NCBI RefSeq assembly: GCF_025642135.1
Contig: NZ_CP106793.1
Location: 5,610,001-5,674,000, forward strand
Direction: 5' to 3'
DNA length: 64,000 bases
From: Streptomyces cynarae
GTDB lineage: Bacteria > Actinomycetota > Actinomycetes > Streptomycetales > Streptomycetaceae
Program-made: the position numbers and the translations under genes
Shown here: one piece after another, positions 20,646 to 30,171 of the stretch
How positions within the stretch are numbered: position 1 is the first letter of the stretch
How the letters are laid out: each line of letters begins with the position of its first letter
The notes under the pieces: model-generated
Databases searched by the model: none
What the model saw: the letters and a program-made list of their open reading frames with translations, nothing else
Told to the model about the DNA's origin: nothing

Positions 20646-20899
20646 CGGTGCGTCAAATGCCCTGTGGCCTGCGGAAACGAGGCCATCGACAGTGGGTCGG
20701 CAACCATTGGTCCACACCTGTGAAGCGCCGCTGGTGGAGGCCTGACGCCCAGGCTCTCTCGTTACGGGAGGCCCGGGTCCGGACGGGGTGCGGCCAGTCG
20801 GGTGGCGTTGCGTGTGATGAGGGGTCTTCGGGTCGATAGTGGCGATAACGGACAGTGTCCCGGCGCCGAGGGCAGGCGCACACCCTCGAGGAGGCACCC

Positions 20900-22516
20900 A
20901 TGCGTGGAGCCAGGCACGCCCTGTGGGCGGCGGTGGCCGCCCTCATGGCGGCCGCCTGTGGCGGGGGCGCGGACGGCGGCGGCACCGCGCCCGGGGTGTT
21001 CAGCTCCTCCTGGGGCGATCCGCAGAACCCGCTCGAGCCGGCCAACACCAACGAGGTCCAGGGCGGCAAGGTGCTCGACATGGTCTTCCGGGGGCTCAAG
21101 CGGTACAACCCGAGGACCGGCGCGGCCGAGGACATGCTCGCCGAGAGCATCCGGACGTCCGACTCGCGGAACTTCACCGTCACCGTCAAGGACGGCTGGA
21201 CCTTCAGCAACGGGGAGCCGGTCACGGCCCGGTCCTTCGTCGACGCCTGGAACTACGGCGCGAGCCTGAGGAACAACCAGAGGAACGCGTACTTCTTCGG
21301 GTACATCGAGGGCTACGACAAGGTGCACCCGGCCTCCGGCACTCAGACCGCCGACACCCTCTCCGGGCTGAAGGTGACCGGCCCGCGTACCTTCACCGTC
21401 CGGCTGGGCCAGAAGTTCTCCACGTTCCCGGACACCCTCGGCTACGTGGCCTTCGCCCCGCTGCCCCGGGCGTTCTTCGACCACCACGCGGACTGGCTGA
21501 AGAAGCCCGTCGGCAACGGACCGTACCTGGTCCGCTCCTACACCCGGGGCTTCATGATGTCGCTGCGGAAGTGGGACGCCTACCCCGGCCCGGACAAGGC
21601 CCGCAACAAAGGCGTGGACCTGAAGGTCTACACCGACAGCAACACCGCCTACACCGATCTGCTGGCCGGCAACCTCGACCTCAGCGACGACGTGCCCGCC
21701 TCGCAGCTCAGGAACGTGAAGTCCGATCTCGGCGGCCGGTACATCACCGAGCCGGCCGGCATCATCCAGACCCTCGCCTTCCCCTACTACGACCCGCGCT
21801 GGAACAGACCGGGGACGGAGAAGGTCCGCACGGGCCTGTCCATGGCGATCAACCGGGACCAGATCACCGACACGATCTTCCACCACACCCGCACCCCCGC
21901 CAGTGACTGGACCTCACCCGTCCTCGGCACCGACGGCGGTTTCAAGGAAGGTCTGTGCGGTGACGCGTGCCGCTACGACCCGGGCCGGGCCAAGAAGCTC
22001 GTCCAGGAGGGCGGCGGACTGCCCGGCGGGCAGCTGAGGATCACCTACAACGCGGACTCCGGTTCGCACCGGGAGTGGGTGGACGCCGTGTGCAACTCCA
22101 TCAACAACGCCCTCGGCAACGACCGGGCCTGCGTCGGCAACCCGGTCGGCACCTTCGCCGACTTCCGCAACCAGATCGCGCAGCACAAGATGTCCGGGCC
22201 GTTCCGCGCCGGATGGCAGATGGACTACCCGCTCATCCAGAACTTCCTCCAGCCGCTCTACTACACGAACGCCTCCTCCAACGACGGCAAATGGTCGAAC
22301 AAGGACTTCGACAAGCTCGTCGACCGGGCGAACGCCGAGAGCGACAAGGCGGCCGCGGTGGGGCTGTTCCAGCAGGCCGAGGGGGTCGTGCGGGACGGCA
22401 TGGCCGCCATCCCGCTCTGGTACCAGAACGGCAGCGCCGGCTACTCCCAGCGCCTCGCGAACGTGGCGCTCAACCCGTTCAGCGTCCCGGTCTACGACCA
22501 GATCGAGGTCCGCTGA
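20900..22516 (+). CDS. BldK-type oligopeptide-binding lipoprotein, cassette 3
   Basis: About 538 residues; OppA-family lipoprotein with lipobox AAAC (Cys 20). It is a clear relative of the cassette 1 protein: both start MRGA, share EPQN/DPQN plus a TNT/NTNE block, the same WTFSNGEPVTARSFVDAWNYG-type region and a CGDAC/CGEAC pair. The ATG at 20900 follows GAGGAGG, so the longer reading with extra N-terminal residues is rejected. It should feed the permease pair that follows after 33 bases. Divergence from the cassette 1 copy suggests a different peptide preference. Confidence 0.9.
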   Translation: MRGARHALWAAVAALMAAACGGGADGGGTAPGVFSSSWGDPQNPLEPANTNEVQGGKVLDMVFRGLKRYNPRTGAAEDMLAESIRTSDSRNFTVTVKDGWTFSNGEPVTARSFVDAWNYGASLRNNQRNAYFFGYIEGYDKVHPASGTQTADTLSGLKVTGPRTFTVRLGQKFSTFPDTLGYVAFAPLPRAFFDHHADWLKKPVGNGPYLVRSYTRGFMMSLRKWDAYPGPDKARNKGVDLKVYTDSNTAYTDLLAGNLDLSDDVPASQLRNVKSDLGGRYITEPAGIIQTLAFPYYDPRWNRPGTEKVRTGLSMAINRDQITDTIFHHTRTPASDWTSPVLGTDGGFKEGLCGDACRYDPGRAKKLVQEGGGLPGGQLRITYNADSGSHREWVDAVCNSINNALGNDRACVGNPVGTFADFRNQIAQHKMSGPFRAGWQMDYPLIQNFLQPLYYTNASSNDGKWSNKDFDKLVDRANAESDKAAAVGLFQQAEGVVRDGMAAIPLWYQNGSAGYSQRLANVALNPFSVPVYDQIEVR

Positions 22517-22549
22517 GCCGCACGCCCGCCCGCCACCCCCGGAGGCCCC

Positions 22550-23473
22550 ATGGGACGGTACGTCGTCAGGCGCCTGCTGCAGATGATCCCGGTCTTCTTC
22601 GGCGCCACCCTGCTCATCTTCCTGATGGTGAACGTGATGGGCGACCCCGTCGCCGGCCTGTGCGGCGAACGGCAGTGCGACCCCGCCACCGCGGCCCAGC
22701 TGCGCCGGGAGTTCGGCCTCGACAAGCCCCTCTGGCAGCAATACGCGACCTACATGGGCAACGTCTTCACCGGCGACTTCGGCACCGCTTTCAACGGGCA
22801 GAAGGTCACCGAGCTGATGGCGACCGCCTTCCCGCCCACCATCCGGCTCACGATCGTCGCGATCGTCTTCGAGGTCGTCCTCGGGATCGCGCTCGGCGTG
22901 GTCACCGGGCTGCGCCGGGGGCGGCCAGTCGACACCACCGTCCTGCTGCTCACCCTCGTCGTGATCTCCGTGCCGACCTTCGTCACCGGTCTGCTGCTCC
23001 AGCTCCTGCTCGGAGTGAAGTGGGGCTGGACCAGACCGTCGGTCTCCCCGGCGGCCACCGTCGGCGAACTGATCGTGCCCGGCCTGGTCCTCGCCTCCGT
23101 CTCCCTCGCCTACGTCACCCGGCTCACCCGGACCTCCCTCGCCGAGAACAGACGCTCCGACTACGTCCGCACCGCAGTCGCCAAGGGGCTGCCGCGCCGG
23201 CGTGTGATCACCCGGCATCTGCTGCGGAACTCGCTCATCCCCGTGGTCACCTTCATCGGCACCGACATCGGCGCCCTGATGGGAGGGGCGATCGTCACCG
23301 AGCGGATCTTCAACATCCACGGCGTCGGCTACCAGCTCTACCAGGGGATCCTGCGGCAGAACACGCAGACGGTCGTCGGGTTCGTGACCGTGCTCGTCCT
23401 GGTCTTCCTGGTCGCCAACCTGCTCGTCGACCTCCTGTACGCCGTACTCGACCCGAGGATCCGCTATGCCTGA
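22550..23473 (+). CDS. oligopeptide ABC permease (OppB/DppB-like), cassette 3
   Basis: About 307 residues, beginning MGRYVVRRLLQMIPVFFGA and aligning by eye with the cassette 1 permease from end to end, including the YVRTAVAKGLPRRRVITRHL EAA loop and the ending LLYAVLDPRIRYA. There are six membrane helices. The extracytoplasmic loop has a CGERQC cysteine pair not present in the cassette 1 copy. The ATG follows GGAGG, and the 3' end overlaps the next permease by eight bases. Confidence 0.93.
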   Translation: MGRYVVRRLLQMIPVFFGATLLIFLMVNVMGDPVAGLCGERQCDPATAAQLRREFGLDKPLWQQYATYMGNVFTGDFGTAFNGQKVTELMATAFPPTIRLTIVAIVFEVVLGIALGVVTGLRRGRPVDTTVLLLTLVVISVPTFVTGLLLQLLLGVKWGWTRPSVSPAATVGELIVPGLVLASVSLAYVTRLTRTSLAENRRSDYVRTAVAKGLPRRRVITRHLLRNSLIPVVTFIGTDIGALMGGAIVTERIFNIHGVGYQLYQGILRQNTQTVVGFVTVLVLVFLVANLLVDLLYAVLDPRIRYA

Positions 23474-24434
23474 GCAACCGCGGTACGAGCAGAAGGGGGC
23501 CGTCGCCGGGACGGGCATGGGCGGTGCCATGGACCTGGCCGCCAGCGAGGCGACCACCCTGCAGAGGGGACCGGAGGGCCCGGCCGGCCGGCCGCGGAGC
23601 CTCTGGTCCGACGCCTGGCGGGACCTGCGCCGCAACCCGGTCTTCCTCGTCTCCGCGCTGCTGATCCTCTTCCTCGTCCTGATCTCCCTCTGGCCGTCCC
23701 TGATCACCTCCGGCAACCCGCTCGTCTGCGAGCTCTCCAAGGCCCAGGAGGGCTCCCAGCCCGGGCACCCGTTCGGGTTCGACGGCCAGGGCTGCGACGT
23801 GTACACCCGGACGGTCTACGGCGCCCGCACCTCCGTCACGGTCGGCGTCTGCGCCACGCTCGGCGTCGCCGTCCTCGGCTCGGTCCTCGGCGGGCTCGCC
23901 GGGTACTTCGGCGGCGGCTGGGACGCGATCCTGTCCCGGGCCACCGACATCTTCTTCGCCATCCCAGTCGTCCTCGGCGGGCTCGTCCTGCTCTCCGTGG
24001 TGACCGGCAACACGGTCTGGCCGGTCGTCGGGTTCATCGTGCTGCTCGGCTGGCCGCAGATCTCCCGGATCGCCCGCGGCGCGGTCATCACCGCCAAACA
24101 GCACGACTACGTCCAGGCCGCCCGCGCCCTCGGCGCCTCCGACACCCGCATCCTGCTGCGGCACATCGCACCCAACGCGGTCGCCCCGGTGATCGTCGTC
24201 GCGACCATCGCGCTCGGCACCTACATCGCCCTGGAGGCCACCCTGTCGTACCTCGGCGTCGGGCTGAAGCCGCCGAGCGTGTCCTGGGGGATCGACATCT
24301 CCGCCGCCTCCCCGTACATCCGCAACGCCCCGCACGCGCTGCTGTGGCCCTCGGGCGCTCTGGCGATCACCGTGCTGGCGTTCATCATGCTCGGCGACGC
24401 GGTGCGCGACGCCCTCGACCCGAAGCTGAGGTGA
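23466..24434 (+). CDS. oligopeptide ABC permease (OppC/DppC-like), cassette 3
   Basis: About 322 residues; partner of the preceding permease. The cytoplasmic N-terminus (about 60 residues) is variable compared with the cassette 1 copy. The membrane part matches it closely, with GHPFGFDGQGCDVYTRTVYG, the AARALGASDTRILLRHIAPN loop and the ending LGDAVRDALDPKLR. The ATG at 23466 lies inside the end of the upstream gene. It forms the translocation channel with the OppB-like subunit. Confidence 0.93.
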   Translation: MPEQPRYEQKGAVAGTGMGGAMDLAASEATTLQRGPEGPAGRPRSLWSDAWRDLRRNPVFLVSALLILFLVLISLWPSLITSGNPLVCELSKAQEGSQPGHPFGFDGQGCDVYTRTVYGARTSVTVGVCATLGVAVLGSVLGGLAGYFGGGWDAILSRATDIFFAIPVVLGGLVLLSVVTGNTVWPVVGFIVLLGWPQISRIARGAVITAKQHDYVQAARALGASDTRILLRHIAPNAVAPVIVVATIALGTYIALEATLSYLGVGLKPPSVSWGIDISAASPYIRNAPHALLWPSGALAITVLAFIMLGDAVRDALDPKLR

Positions 24435-24439
24435 CGGCC

Positions 24440-25420
24440 GTGCTGCTCGAAGTGCGGGACCTGCACGTGGAGTTCCGGACCCGGGAGGGGATCGCCCGCG
24501 CGGTCAACGGGGTCGGCTACGCCGTCGACGCCGGCGAGACGCTGGCGGTGCTCGGCGAGTCCGGCTCCGGCAAGTCCGTCACCGCGCAGGCCGTCATGGG
24601 CATCCTCGACACGCCGCCCGGCCGGATCACCGGCGGCCGCGTCCTCTTCCAGGGGCGGGATCTGCTCACCCTCAAGGAGGAGGAGCGGCGCAGGATCCGC
24701 GGTGCCGGAATGGCCATGATCTTCCAGGACGCCCTCTCCGCGCTGAACCCCGTCCTCACCGTGGGCGACCAGCTCGGGGAGATGTTCGTCGTGCACCGGG
24801 GGATGTCGAAGAAGGACGCGCGCGCCCGGGCGATCGAGCTGATGGACCGGGTACGGATCCCGGCCGCCCGCCAGCGCGTGCGGGACTATCCGCACCAGTT
24901 CTCCGGCGGTATGCGCCAGCGCATCATGATCGCCATGGCGCTGGCGCTGCAGCCCGCGCTGATCATCGCCGACGAACCCACCACCGCCCTCGACGTCACC
25001 GTGCAGGCCCAGGTCATGGACCTGCTGGCCGAGCTGCGGCGCGAGTACGGCATGGGTCTGGTCCTCATCACCCACGACCTCGGTGTCGTCGCGGACGTCG
25101 CCGACCGGATCGCCGTCATGTACGCGGGCCGGATCGTCGAATCGGCCCCCGTGCACGACATCTACAAGAGCCCCGCTCACCCCTACACGCGGGGCCTGCT
25201 CGACTCCATCCCCCGTCTCGACCGCAAGGGCCGCCGGCTGTACGCCATCGAGGGCCTGCCGCCGAGCCTCACGCACATCCCGCCGGGCTGCCCGTTCCAT
25301 CCACGCTGCCCCCTGGCCCGGGACGTGTGCCGCACCGACGATCCGCCGCTCTACGAGGTGGACGAGCAGCGGGAGAGCGCCTGCCACTTCTGGAGGGAGT
25401 GCCTGCATGGCCGGTCCTGA
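24440..25420 (+). CDS. oligopeptide ABC ATPase (OppD-like), cassette 3
   Basis: About 326 residues with Walker A GESGSGKS, signature FSGGMRQR, Walker [14 protein letters not shown]-loop ITHD and a C-terminal oligopeptide domain ([17 protein letters not shown]). The GTG at 24440 is chosen because GAGGTG lies six bases before it. The GTG at 24431, which overlaps the permease stop as GTGA, is the alternative and adds three residues. It is close in sequence to the cassette 1 ATPase, and its 3' end overlaps the last gene of the cassette. Confidence 0.92.
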   Translation: MLLEVRDLHVEFRTREGIARAVNGVGYAVDAGETLAVLGESGSGKSVTAQAVMGILDTPPGRITGGRVLFQGRDLLTLKEEERRRIRGAGMAMIFQDALSALNPVLTVGDQLGEMFVVHRGMSKKDARARAIELMDRVRIPAARQRVRDYPHQFSGGMRQRIMIAMALALQPALIIADEPTTALDVTVQAQVMDLLAELRREYGMGLVLITHDLGVVADVADRIAVMYAGRIVESAPVHDIYKSPAHPYTRGLLDSIPRLDRKGRRLYAIEGLPPSLTHIPPGCPFHPRCPLARDVCRTDDPPLYEVDEQRESACHFWRECLHGRS

Positions 25421-26501
25421 GACGATCCTGGAGGTCAGCGGGCTGGTCAAGCACTATCCGCTCACCCGGGGGATCCTGTTCAAGAAGCAGATCGGCGCGG
25501 TGCGGGCGGTCGACGGCGTCGACTTCGCGCTCGGCCGGGGCGAAACGCTCGGCATCGTCGGGGAGTCCGGGTGCGGCAAGTCGACGCTCGCCAGGCTGCT
25601 GGTCAACCTGGAGCCGCCGACGGCCGGTTCGATCCGGTACAAGGGCGAGGACATCACCCGGCTGTCCGGGCGCGCGCTGAAGGCGGTGCGGCGCAACATC
25701 CAGATGGTGTTCCAGGACCCGTACACCTCCCTCAACCCCCGTATGACGGTGGGCGACATCGTGGGGGAGCCGTACGAGATCCATCCCGAGGTCGCGCCCA
25801 AGGGGGACAGACGGCGGCGGGTGCGGGAGCTGCTGGACGTCGTCGGGCTCAACCCCGAGCACATCAACCGCTATCCGCACCAGTTCTCCGGCGGTCAGCG
25901 CCAGCGCATCGGCATCGCCCGGGGGCTGGCGCTGCGCCCGGAGATCATCGTGGCGGACGAGCCGGTCTCCGCGCTCGACGTGTCGGTGCAGGCCCAGGTC
26001 ATCAACCTGATGGCGCGGCTCCAGGACGAGTTCGGGCTGAGTTACGTCTTCATCGCGCACGACCTGTCGATCGTGCGGCACATCTCCGACCGGGTCGGGG
26101 TGATGTACCTCGGGAAGATCGTGGAGATCGGCACCGACGAGGAGATCTACGAGCATCCCACGCATCCGTACACCCAGGCGCTGCTGTCCGCCGTGCCCGT
26201 GCCCGACCCGGCGGCACGGGAGCGCCGGGAGCGGATCATCCTCAGCGGTGACGTGCCGTCCCCGGCGGACATCCCCTCCGGCTGCCGGTTCCGCACGCGT
26301 TGCTGGAAGGCCAGGGAGCGGTGCGTGCTCCAGGTGCCGCCGCTCGCGGTGCCGGAGGAGTTCCGGGGGACGACGGGGCCGGCCGCGCACGATTCTGCGT
26401 GCCACTTCGCGGAGGAGATGCGTGTGGTGCCGCCGGAGGAGCCGCCCGAGAAGCCACCGGAGGAGCCGCATAACTCCGCAAACACACATGAAGTGCGTTA
26501 A
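25407..26501 (+). CDS. oligopeptide ABC ATPase (OppF-like), cassette 3
   Basis: About 364 residues, Walker [10 protein letters not shown], signature [14 protein letters not shown], Walker [13 protein letters not shown] and H-loop IAHD. It lacks the acidic N-terminal extension of its cassette 1 counterpart and instead ends in a tail with repeated PPE(E/K) units ([13 protein letters not shown]). The ATG at 25407 follows GGAGGGAG and overlaps the upstream ATPase by 14 bases. It is the last gene of the cassette. Confidence 0.92.
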   Translation: MAGPETILEVSGLVKHYPLTRGILFKKQIGAVRAVDGVDFALGRGETLGIVGESGCGKSTLARLLVNLEPPTAGSIRYKGEDITRLSGRALKAVRRNIQMVFQDPYTSLNPRMTVGDIVGEPYEIHPEVAPKGDRRRRVRELLDVVGLNPEHINRYPHQFSGGQRQRIGIARGLALRPEIIVADEPVSALDVSVQAQVINLMARLQDEFGLSYVFIAHDLSIVRHISDRVGVMYLGKIVEIGTDEEIYEHPTHPYTQALLSAVPVPDPAARERRERIILSGDVPSPADIPSGCRFRTRCWKARERCVLQVPPLAVPEEFRGTTGPAAHDSACHFAEEMRVVPPEEPPEKPPEEPHNSANTHEVR

Positions 26502-26580
26502 CACGCAGGCAACTTGGCTGACGCGATTCCGATATACGGACGCAGCACAGTGAACAGCGTACGGCCGTGCGGGTGCCGTA

Positions 26581-26616
26581 AACGGGCCGGGGTGCGCCAT
26601 GTCACCCCGGCCCGTT
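26581..26616. terminator. bidirectional terminator, cassette 3 / peptidase
   Basis: Perfect 14-bp stem AACGGGCCGGGGTG / CACCCCGGCCCGTT with an eight-base loop between convergent genes. Confidence 0.85.
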
Positions 26617-26631
26617 GCTGCAGGGCTCGGC

Positions 26632-28752
26632 TCAGCCCAGGTCGAGAGCGCGTCGGAGGAAGTCCCGTTGGAGCAGCAGCAGGTTCTCCGCGACCGTTTC
26701 CTGGGGGGTCATGTGCGTCACGCCGGACAGCGGGAGCACCTCGTGCGGCCGGCCCGCGGCCAGGAGGGCCGAGGAGAGGCGCAGGGAGTGGGCCACCACG
26801 ACGTTGTCGTCCGCCAGGCCATGGATGATCATCATCGGGCGGGCCGGATCCACCGCGTCCACCAGGCCCGCGTCGTCGATGAGCGAGTTGCGGCGGTAGA
26901 CGTCGGGCTGCTCGCCGGGGTGCCCCAGGTAGCGCTCCTGGTAGTGGGTGTCGTAGAGCCGTAGGTCGGTCACCGGCGCGCCCACGACGGCCGCGTGGAA
27001 GACATCCGGGCGGCGCAGCACCGCCAGCGCCGCCAGGTAGCCGCCGAAGGACCAGCCGCGGATCGCGACCCGGGACAGATCCAGCGGGAAGTCGCCGGCC
27101 AGGGCGTGCAGCGCGTCCACCTGGTCCTGGAGCACGACCGCCGCGAGGTCGTCCTTGACCGACTTCTCCCAGGCGGGGGAGCGGCCCGGGGTGCCGCGCC
27201 CGTCGGCGACGATCACCGCGAAGCCCTGGTCGGCGAACCACTGCGAGGTCAGGTGCGGATTGTGCGCGGCCACCACGCGCTGTCCGTGCGGGCCGCCGTA
27301 GGGGTCCATGAGGACGGGGAGGGAGGCGTCACCGGAGTAGTCCGTAGGCATAAGCACGGCGCATGGGATTCGGCGTGCGCCCCCCTGCGTCAGTCGCACG
27401 CGCGGGGACAAACCGGGGTGTTCCGCATATGACGCCACGGTGGCCAGACGCTTGCCGTCGCGCAGCACCTGCACCTGGACGCCGGGGCGGCCGAGGACCG
27501 AGGAGACGAGCACGGTCACGGCCCCGGCACGCACCGCCGAGTGCACACCGGGCTCCTGCGACACGCGCTCCACGCCGAGTTCGTTCACCCGGTAGACATG
27601 GACCTCGCCGATCTCCGGGTCCGTAGCGGCCTCGCCCGCCGACGCGGCCACCAGCACATCCGCGTCCGCGACGTCGAGCACCGCCCGCAAGTGCAACTGC
27701 GGTCCGGTCAACGGCCGTTCCCCCACGGCGAGCACCCGCGCGCCGCCCTCGTCGGCGACCCGGACCAACTGTCCGGAGGGGCTCCAGCACGGCACACCGG
27801 CGAAAAGTTCCAGCCAATATGGATCTTCGTCCGCGTGCACCATCCGGGTCGCCCCGGTGTCCGGGTCCACCGCCAGGTACAGCTGGCTGCGCTGGTCCCG
27901 CGCCTGCACCAGAATCAGCGGTGCCCCCGCCGCTGACCAGTGCACTCGCGCCAGATACGGGTAGCGCGCCCGGTCCCAGACGACCTCCGTGCGCGTCCCG
28001 TCGAGGCCCACGACGAACAGCCGTACGTCCGCGTTGTCGGTGCCCGCAGCCGGGTACGGAACCCGCTGCGGTTCCTGGTCCGGACGCGCCGGATCGGAGA
28101 TCCACCACCGCCGCACCGGCGTGTCGTCCACGCGCGACACGAGCAGCCGGTCGGACTCCGGCGACCACCAGAAACCCCGCGAACGGCCCATCTCCTCGGC
28201 CGCGATGAACTCGGCCAGGCCGTACGACACCGACTCCGACTCCGGCTCCGCGAGCGCCCGGTCGCCCTCGCCCTCCGCGCCGACCACGCGCAGCGCGCCC
28301 CCGCGCACGTACGCGATGTGCCGTCCGTCGGGGGCCGGGCGCGGGTCGATAACCGGCCCGGCCACGGGCAGTTCGCGCGCCGTGCCCGCGCGCAGCTCCG
28401 CCGTGAAGAGCCGCCCTGACAAGGCGAAAGACGCCAACTCCACGGCCGCGTCGGTGGCGTAGCCGACGATGCCGGCGCCGCCCTCGCGGCTGCGCTCCCG
28501 ACGGGCGCGCTCCTCGGGCGGCAACTGCTCGGCGGCGCCCCCGAGGAGCACTCCCGGGTCGGCCGCGGGGCGCTCCTTGCCGTCCGCCAGGTCGAGGACC
28601 CACAACTGGTGCGCGCGGTCCGTGCCGGAGGTGGACCGCAGGAACACGACACGGGAACCGTCGGGCGCGACGGTGAACGCACGCGGCGCGCCGAGCGTGA
28701 ACCGCTGGGTCCGCGCGTGCCGTCGGGGGAAGGAAGCAGGCTCGGTGGTCAT
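26632..28752 (-). CDS. S9 family prolyl oligopeptidase / dipeptidyl-peptidase IV-like
   Basis: About 706 residues. An N-terminal beta-propeller region (DPPIV_N-like, residues about 50-450) is followed by an alpha/beta hydrolase domain. The nucleophile is in GWSFGG (about Ser568), the Asp in GLADDNV (about 648) and the His in GVTHMT (about 680). It has no signal peptide, so it is probably cytoplasmic. It should release dipeptides or cleave after proline in imported peptides, which fits its position beside three peptide importers, though it is a separate unit on the opposite strand. The ATG at 28752 starts the conserved region; longer readings upstream are not supported. Confidence 0.9.
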   Translation of the reverse strand: MTTEPASFPRRHARTQRFTLGAPRAFTVAPDGSRVVFLRSTSGTDRAHQLWVLDLADGKERPAADPGVLLGGAAEQLPPEERARRERSREGGAGIVGYATDAAVELASFALSGRLFTAELRAGTARELPVAGPVIDPRPAPDGRHIAYVRGGALRVVGAEGEGDRALAEPESESVSYGLAEFIAAEEMGRSRGFWWSPESDRLLVSRVDDTPVRRWWISDPARPDQEPQRVPYPAAGTDNADVRLFVVGLDGTRTEVVWDRARYPYLARVHWSAAGAPLILVQARDQRSQLYLAVDPDTGATRMVHADEDPYWLELFAGVPCWSPSGQLVRVADEGGARVLAVGERPLTGPQLHLRAVLDVADADVLVAASAGEAATDPEIGEVHVYRVNELGVERVSQEPGVHSAVRAGAVTVLVSSVLGRPGVQVQVLRDGKRLATVASYAEHPGLSPRVRLTQGGARRIPCAVLMPTDYSGDASLPVLMDPYGGPHGQRVVAAHNPHLTSQWFADQGFAVIVADGRGTPGRSPAWEKSVKDDLAAVVLQDQVDALHALAGDFPLDLSRVAIRGWSFGGYLAALAVLRRPDVFHAAVVGAPVTDLRLYDTHYQERYLGHPGEQPDVYRRNSLIDDAGLVDAVDPARPMMIIHGLADDNVVVAHSLRLSSALLAAGRPHEVLPLSGVTHMTPQETVAENLLLLQRDFLRRALDLG

Positions 28753-28942
28753 GCCCTGACCATATTGGCCATGCGCCCCCTTGTGCGGCTGTGCGCCGAT
28801 CGATGCGCACGTACGGATAGTTATGATCACTAGCGCATAGTGGGTATGAACGTGCTGCCCGCTGCGTGGATTTATCTGCTGGATTTGTCTGCCCCCATAG
28901 TCCGACCCCCCCGCGTCCTGGGATCTTTGGAGGTGAGCCGCC

Positions 28943-29137
28943 GTGGCACTCTCGATTTCGGCGGTGGTGCTGCTGGCGATCGTCGTCTTCCTTCTGATCA
29001 AGAAGTCCGGGTTGAAGGCGGGCCACGCGATCGTGTGCATGCTCCTCGGCTTCTACCTCGCCTCCTCCACGGTCGCACCCACGATCAGCGAGCTGACCAC
29101 GAACATCGCGGGGATGATCGGCAGCATCAAGTTCTAG
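28943..29137 (+). CDS. small membrane protein, 64 residues
   Basis: A 64-residue protein beginning MALSISAVVLLAIVVFLLIKK, with two hydrophobic segments joined by a short basic turn (KKSGLKAGH). The GTG start follows GGAGGTGAG. I recognise the pattern of small two-helix proteins that occur in several copies in Streptomyces, some on conjugative elements, but I know no function. No mobile-element gene is adjacent. It appears to be a single-gene unit between the peptidase promoter and mshB. Confidence 0.7.
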   Translation: MALSISAVVLLAIVVFLLIKKSGLKAGHAIVCMLLGFYLASSTVAPTISELTTNIAGMIGSIKF

Positions 29138-29171
29138 CGGCCCCGGACGGTAGGCCCCCTTCGTCCGCAGG

Positions 29172-29199
29172 GCCGGGTCTTCCGTGAGGGGGACCCGGC
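29172..29199 (+). terminator. possible terminator after the small membrane gene
   Basis: An 8-bp stem GCCGGGTC / GACCCGGC with a 12-base loop, 34 bases after the stop. It is short but well placed. Confidence 0.4.
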
Positions 29200-29236
29200 G
29201 GCCGGTGCTGCCGGGGGCGGAGGACGGTCGGCCTCG

Positions 29237-29248
29237 TAGGGTGGTCCC
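29237..29248 (+). promoter_or_regulatory. candidate leaderless -10 box of mshB
   Basis: TAGGGT lies six bases before the mshB ATG and no good ribosome site is present. That spacing is typical of leaderless Streptomyces transcripts, where transcription starts at the A of the start codon. Confidence 0.35.
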
Positions 29249-30171
29249 ATGACGGATCTGCCCGACCGGCGTCTGCTCCTGGTGCACGCGCACCCGGACG
29301 ACGAGTCGATCAACAACGGCGCGACCATGGCCAAGTACGCGGCCGAGGGCGCCCGGGTGACGCTGGTGACCTGCACCCTCGGCGAGGAGGGCGAGGTCAT
29401 CCCGCCGGACCTCGCGCACCTCGCGCCCGACCGGGACGACGCGCGGGCCCGCACCGCGTCGGCGAACTGGCCGCCGCCATGGCCGAACTCGGCGTCGGCG
29501 ACCACCGCTTCCTCGGCGGCCCGGGCCGCTACCGCGACTCCGGGATGATGGGCGCCGAGCAGAACCACCGGCCGGGCTCCTTCTGGTCCGCGGACCTGGA
29601 CGAGGCGGCCGGCCACCTCGTGGCGGTCGTCCGGGAGGTATGCCCCCAGGTCCTCGTCACCTACGACCCCGACGGCGGCTACGGCCACCCCGACCACATC
29701 CAGGCCCACCGCGTCGCCATGCGCGCCGCCGACCTGGCCGCCGACCCCGGCTTCCGCCCGGACCTCGGGGAGCCCTGGCGGGTCACCAAGATCTACTGGA
29801 ACCGGCTGCCGCGCTCGGTCGCCCGGGCCGCGTTCGCCCGACTCGGCGAGGTCCTCGACAAGACGCCCTTCGCCAAGGCCGCGAGCATCGACGACGTCCC
29901 CGGCGTGGTCGACGACGAAGTGGTCACCACCGTGATCGACGGCACGGCGTTCGCCGTCGCGAAGGCCGCGGCGATGCGCGCCCACGCCACGCAGATCGAG
30001 GTCGCCGAGCCGTACTTCGCGCTGTCCAACGCGCTCGCGCAGCCCCTCCTCACCACCGAGTACTACCAATTGGTGCGCGGCGAGCGAAGCGAGACGGGGG
30101 TCCCCCCCGCCGGAGGCTGGGGGAGCACCGAGGCCCGTGAGACGGATCTGTTCCGAGGAGTGGCCCCATGA
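29249..30171 (+). pseudogene. mshB: mshB, mycothiol deacetylase, interrupted by a one-base frameshift
   Basis: PIG-L-type zinc deacetylase that converts GlcNAc-Ins to GlcN-Ins in mycothiol synthesis. The first frame (29249 onward) carries the metal-binding AHPDDE motif (residues 14-19). The second frame resumes with [20 protein letters not shown] and has the GHPDH motif. Near 29444, the sequence GCGCGGGCCCGC fits the expected ALGPHRV codons if one base is missing. Restored, the protein is about 307 residues, the family length. Its C-terminus carries an interspersed repeat. As written the gene gives a truncated product; sequencing error is an equal possibility. Confidence 0.85.
30083..30125 (+). 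repeat. interspersed GGGGGTCCCC element inside the mshB 3' end
   Basis: GAGCGAAGCGAGAC leads into GGGGGTCCCCCCCGCC and GGCTGGGGGAG. It is a rearranged member of the same family as 30726-30766. It is translated in frame and supplies about 14 residues of the C-terminal tail ([14 protein letters not shown]). Confidence 0.6.

Noticed and set aside
20855..20899. An earlier start of the cassette 3 binding protein
   Set aside because: GAGGAGG lies just before the ATG at 20900, and the signal peptide and lipobox fit only the shorter form.
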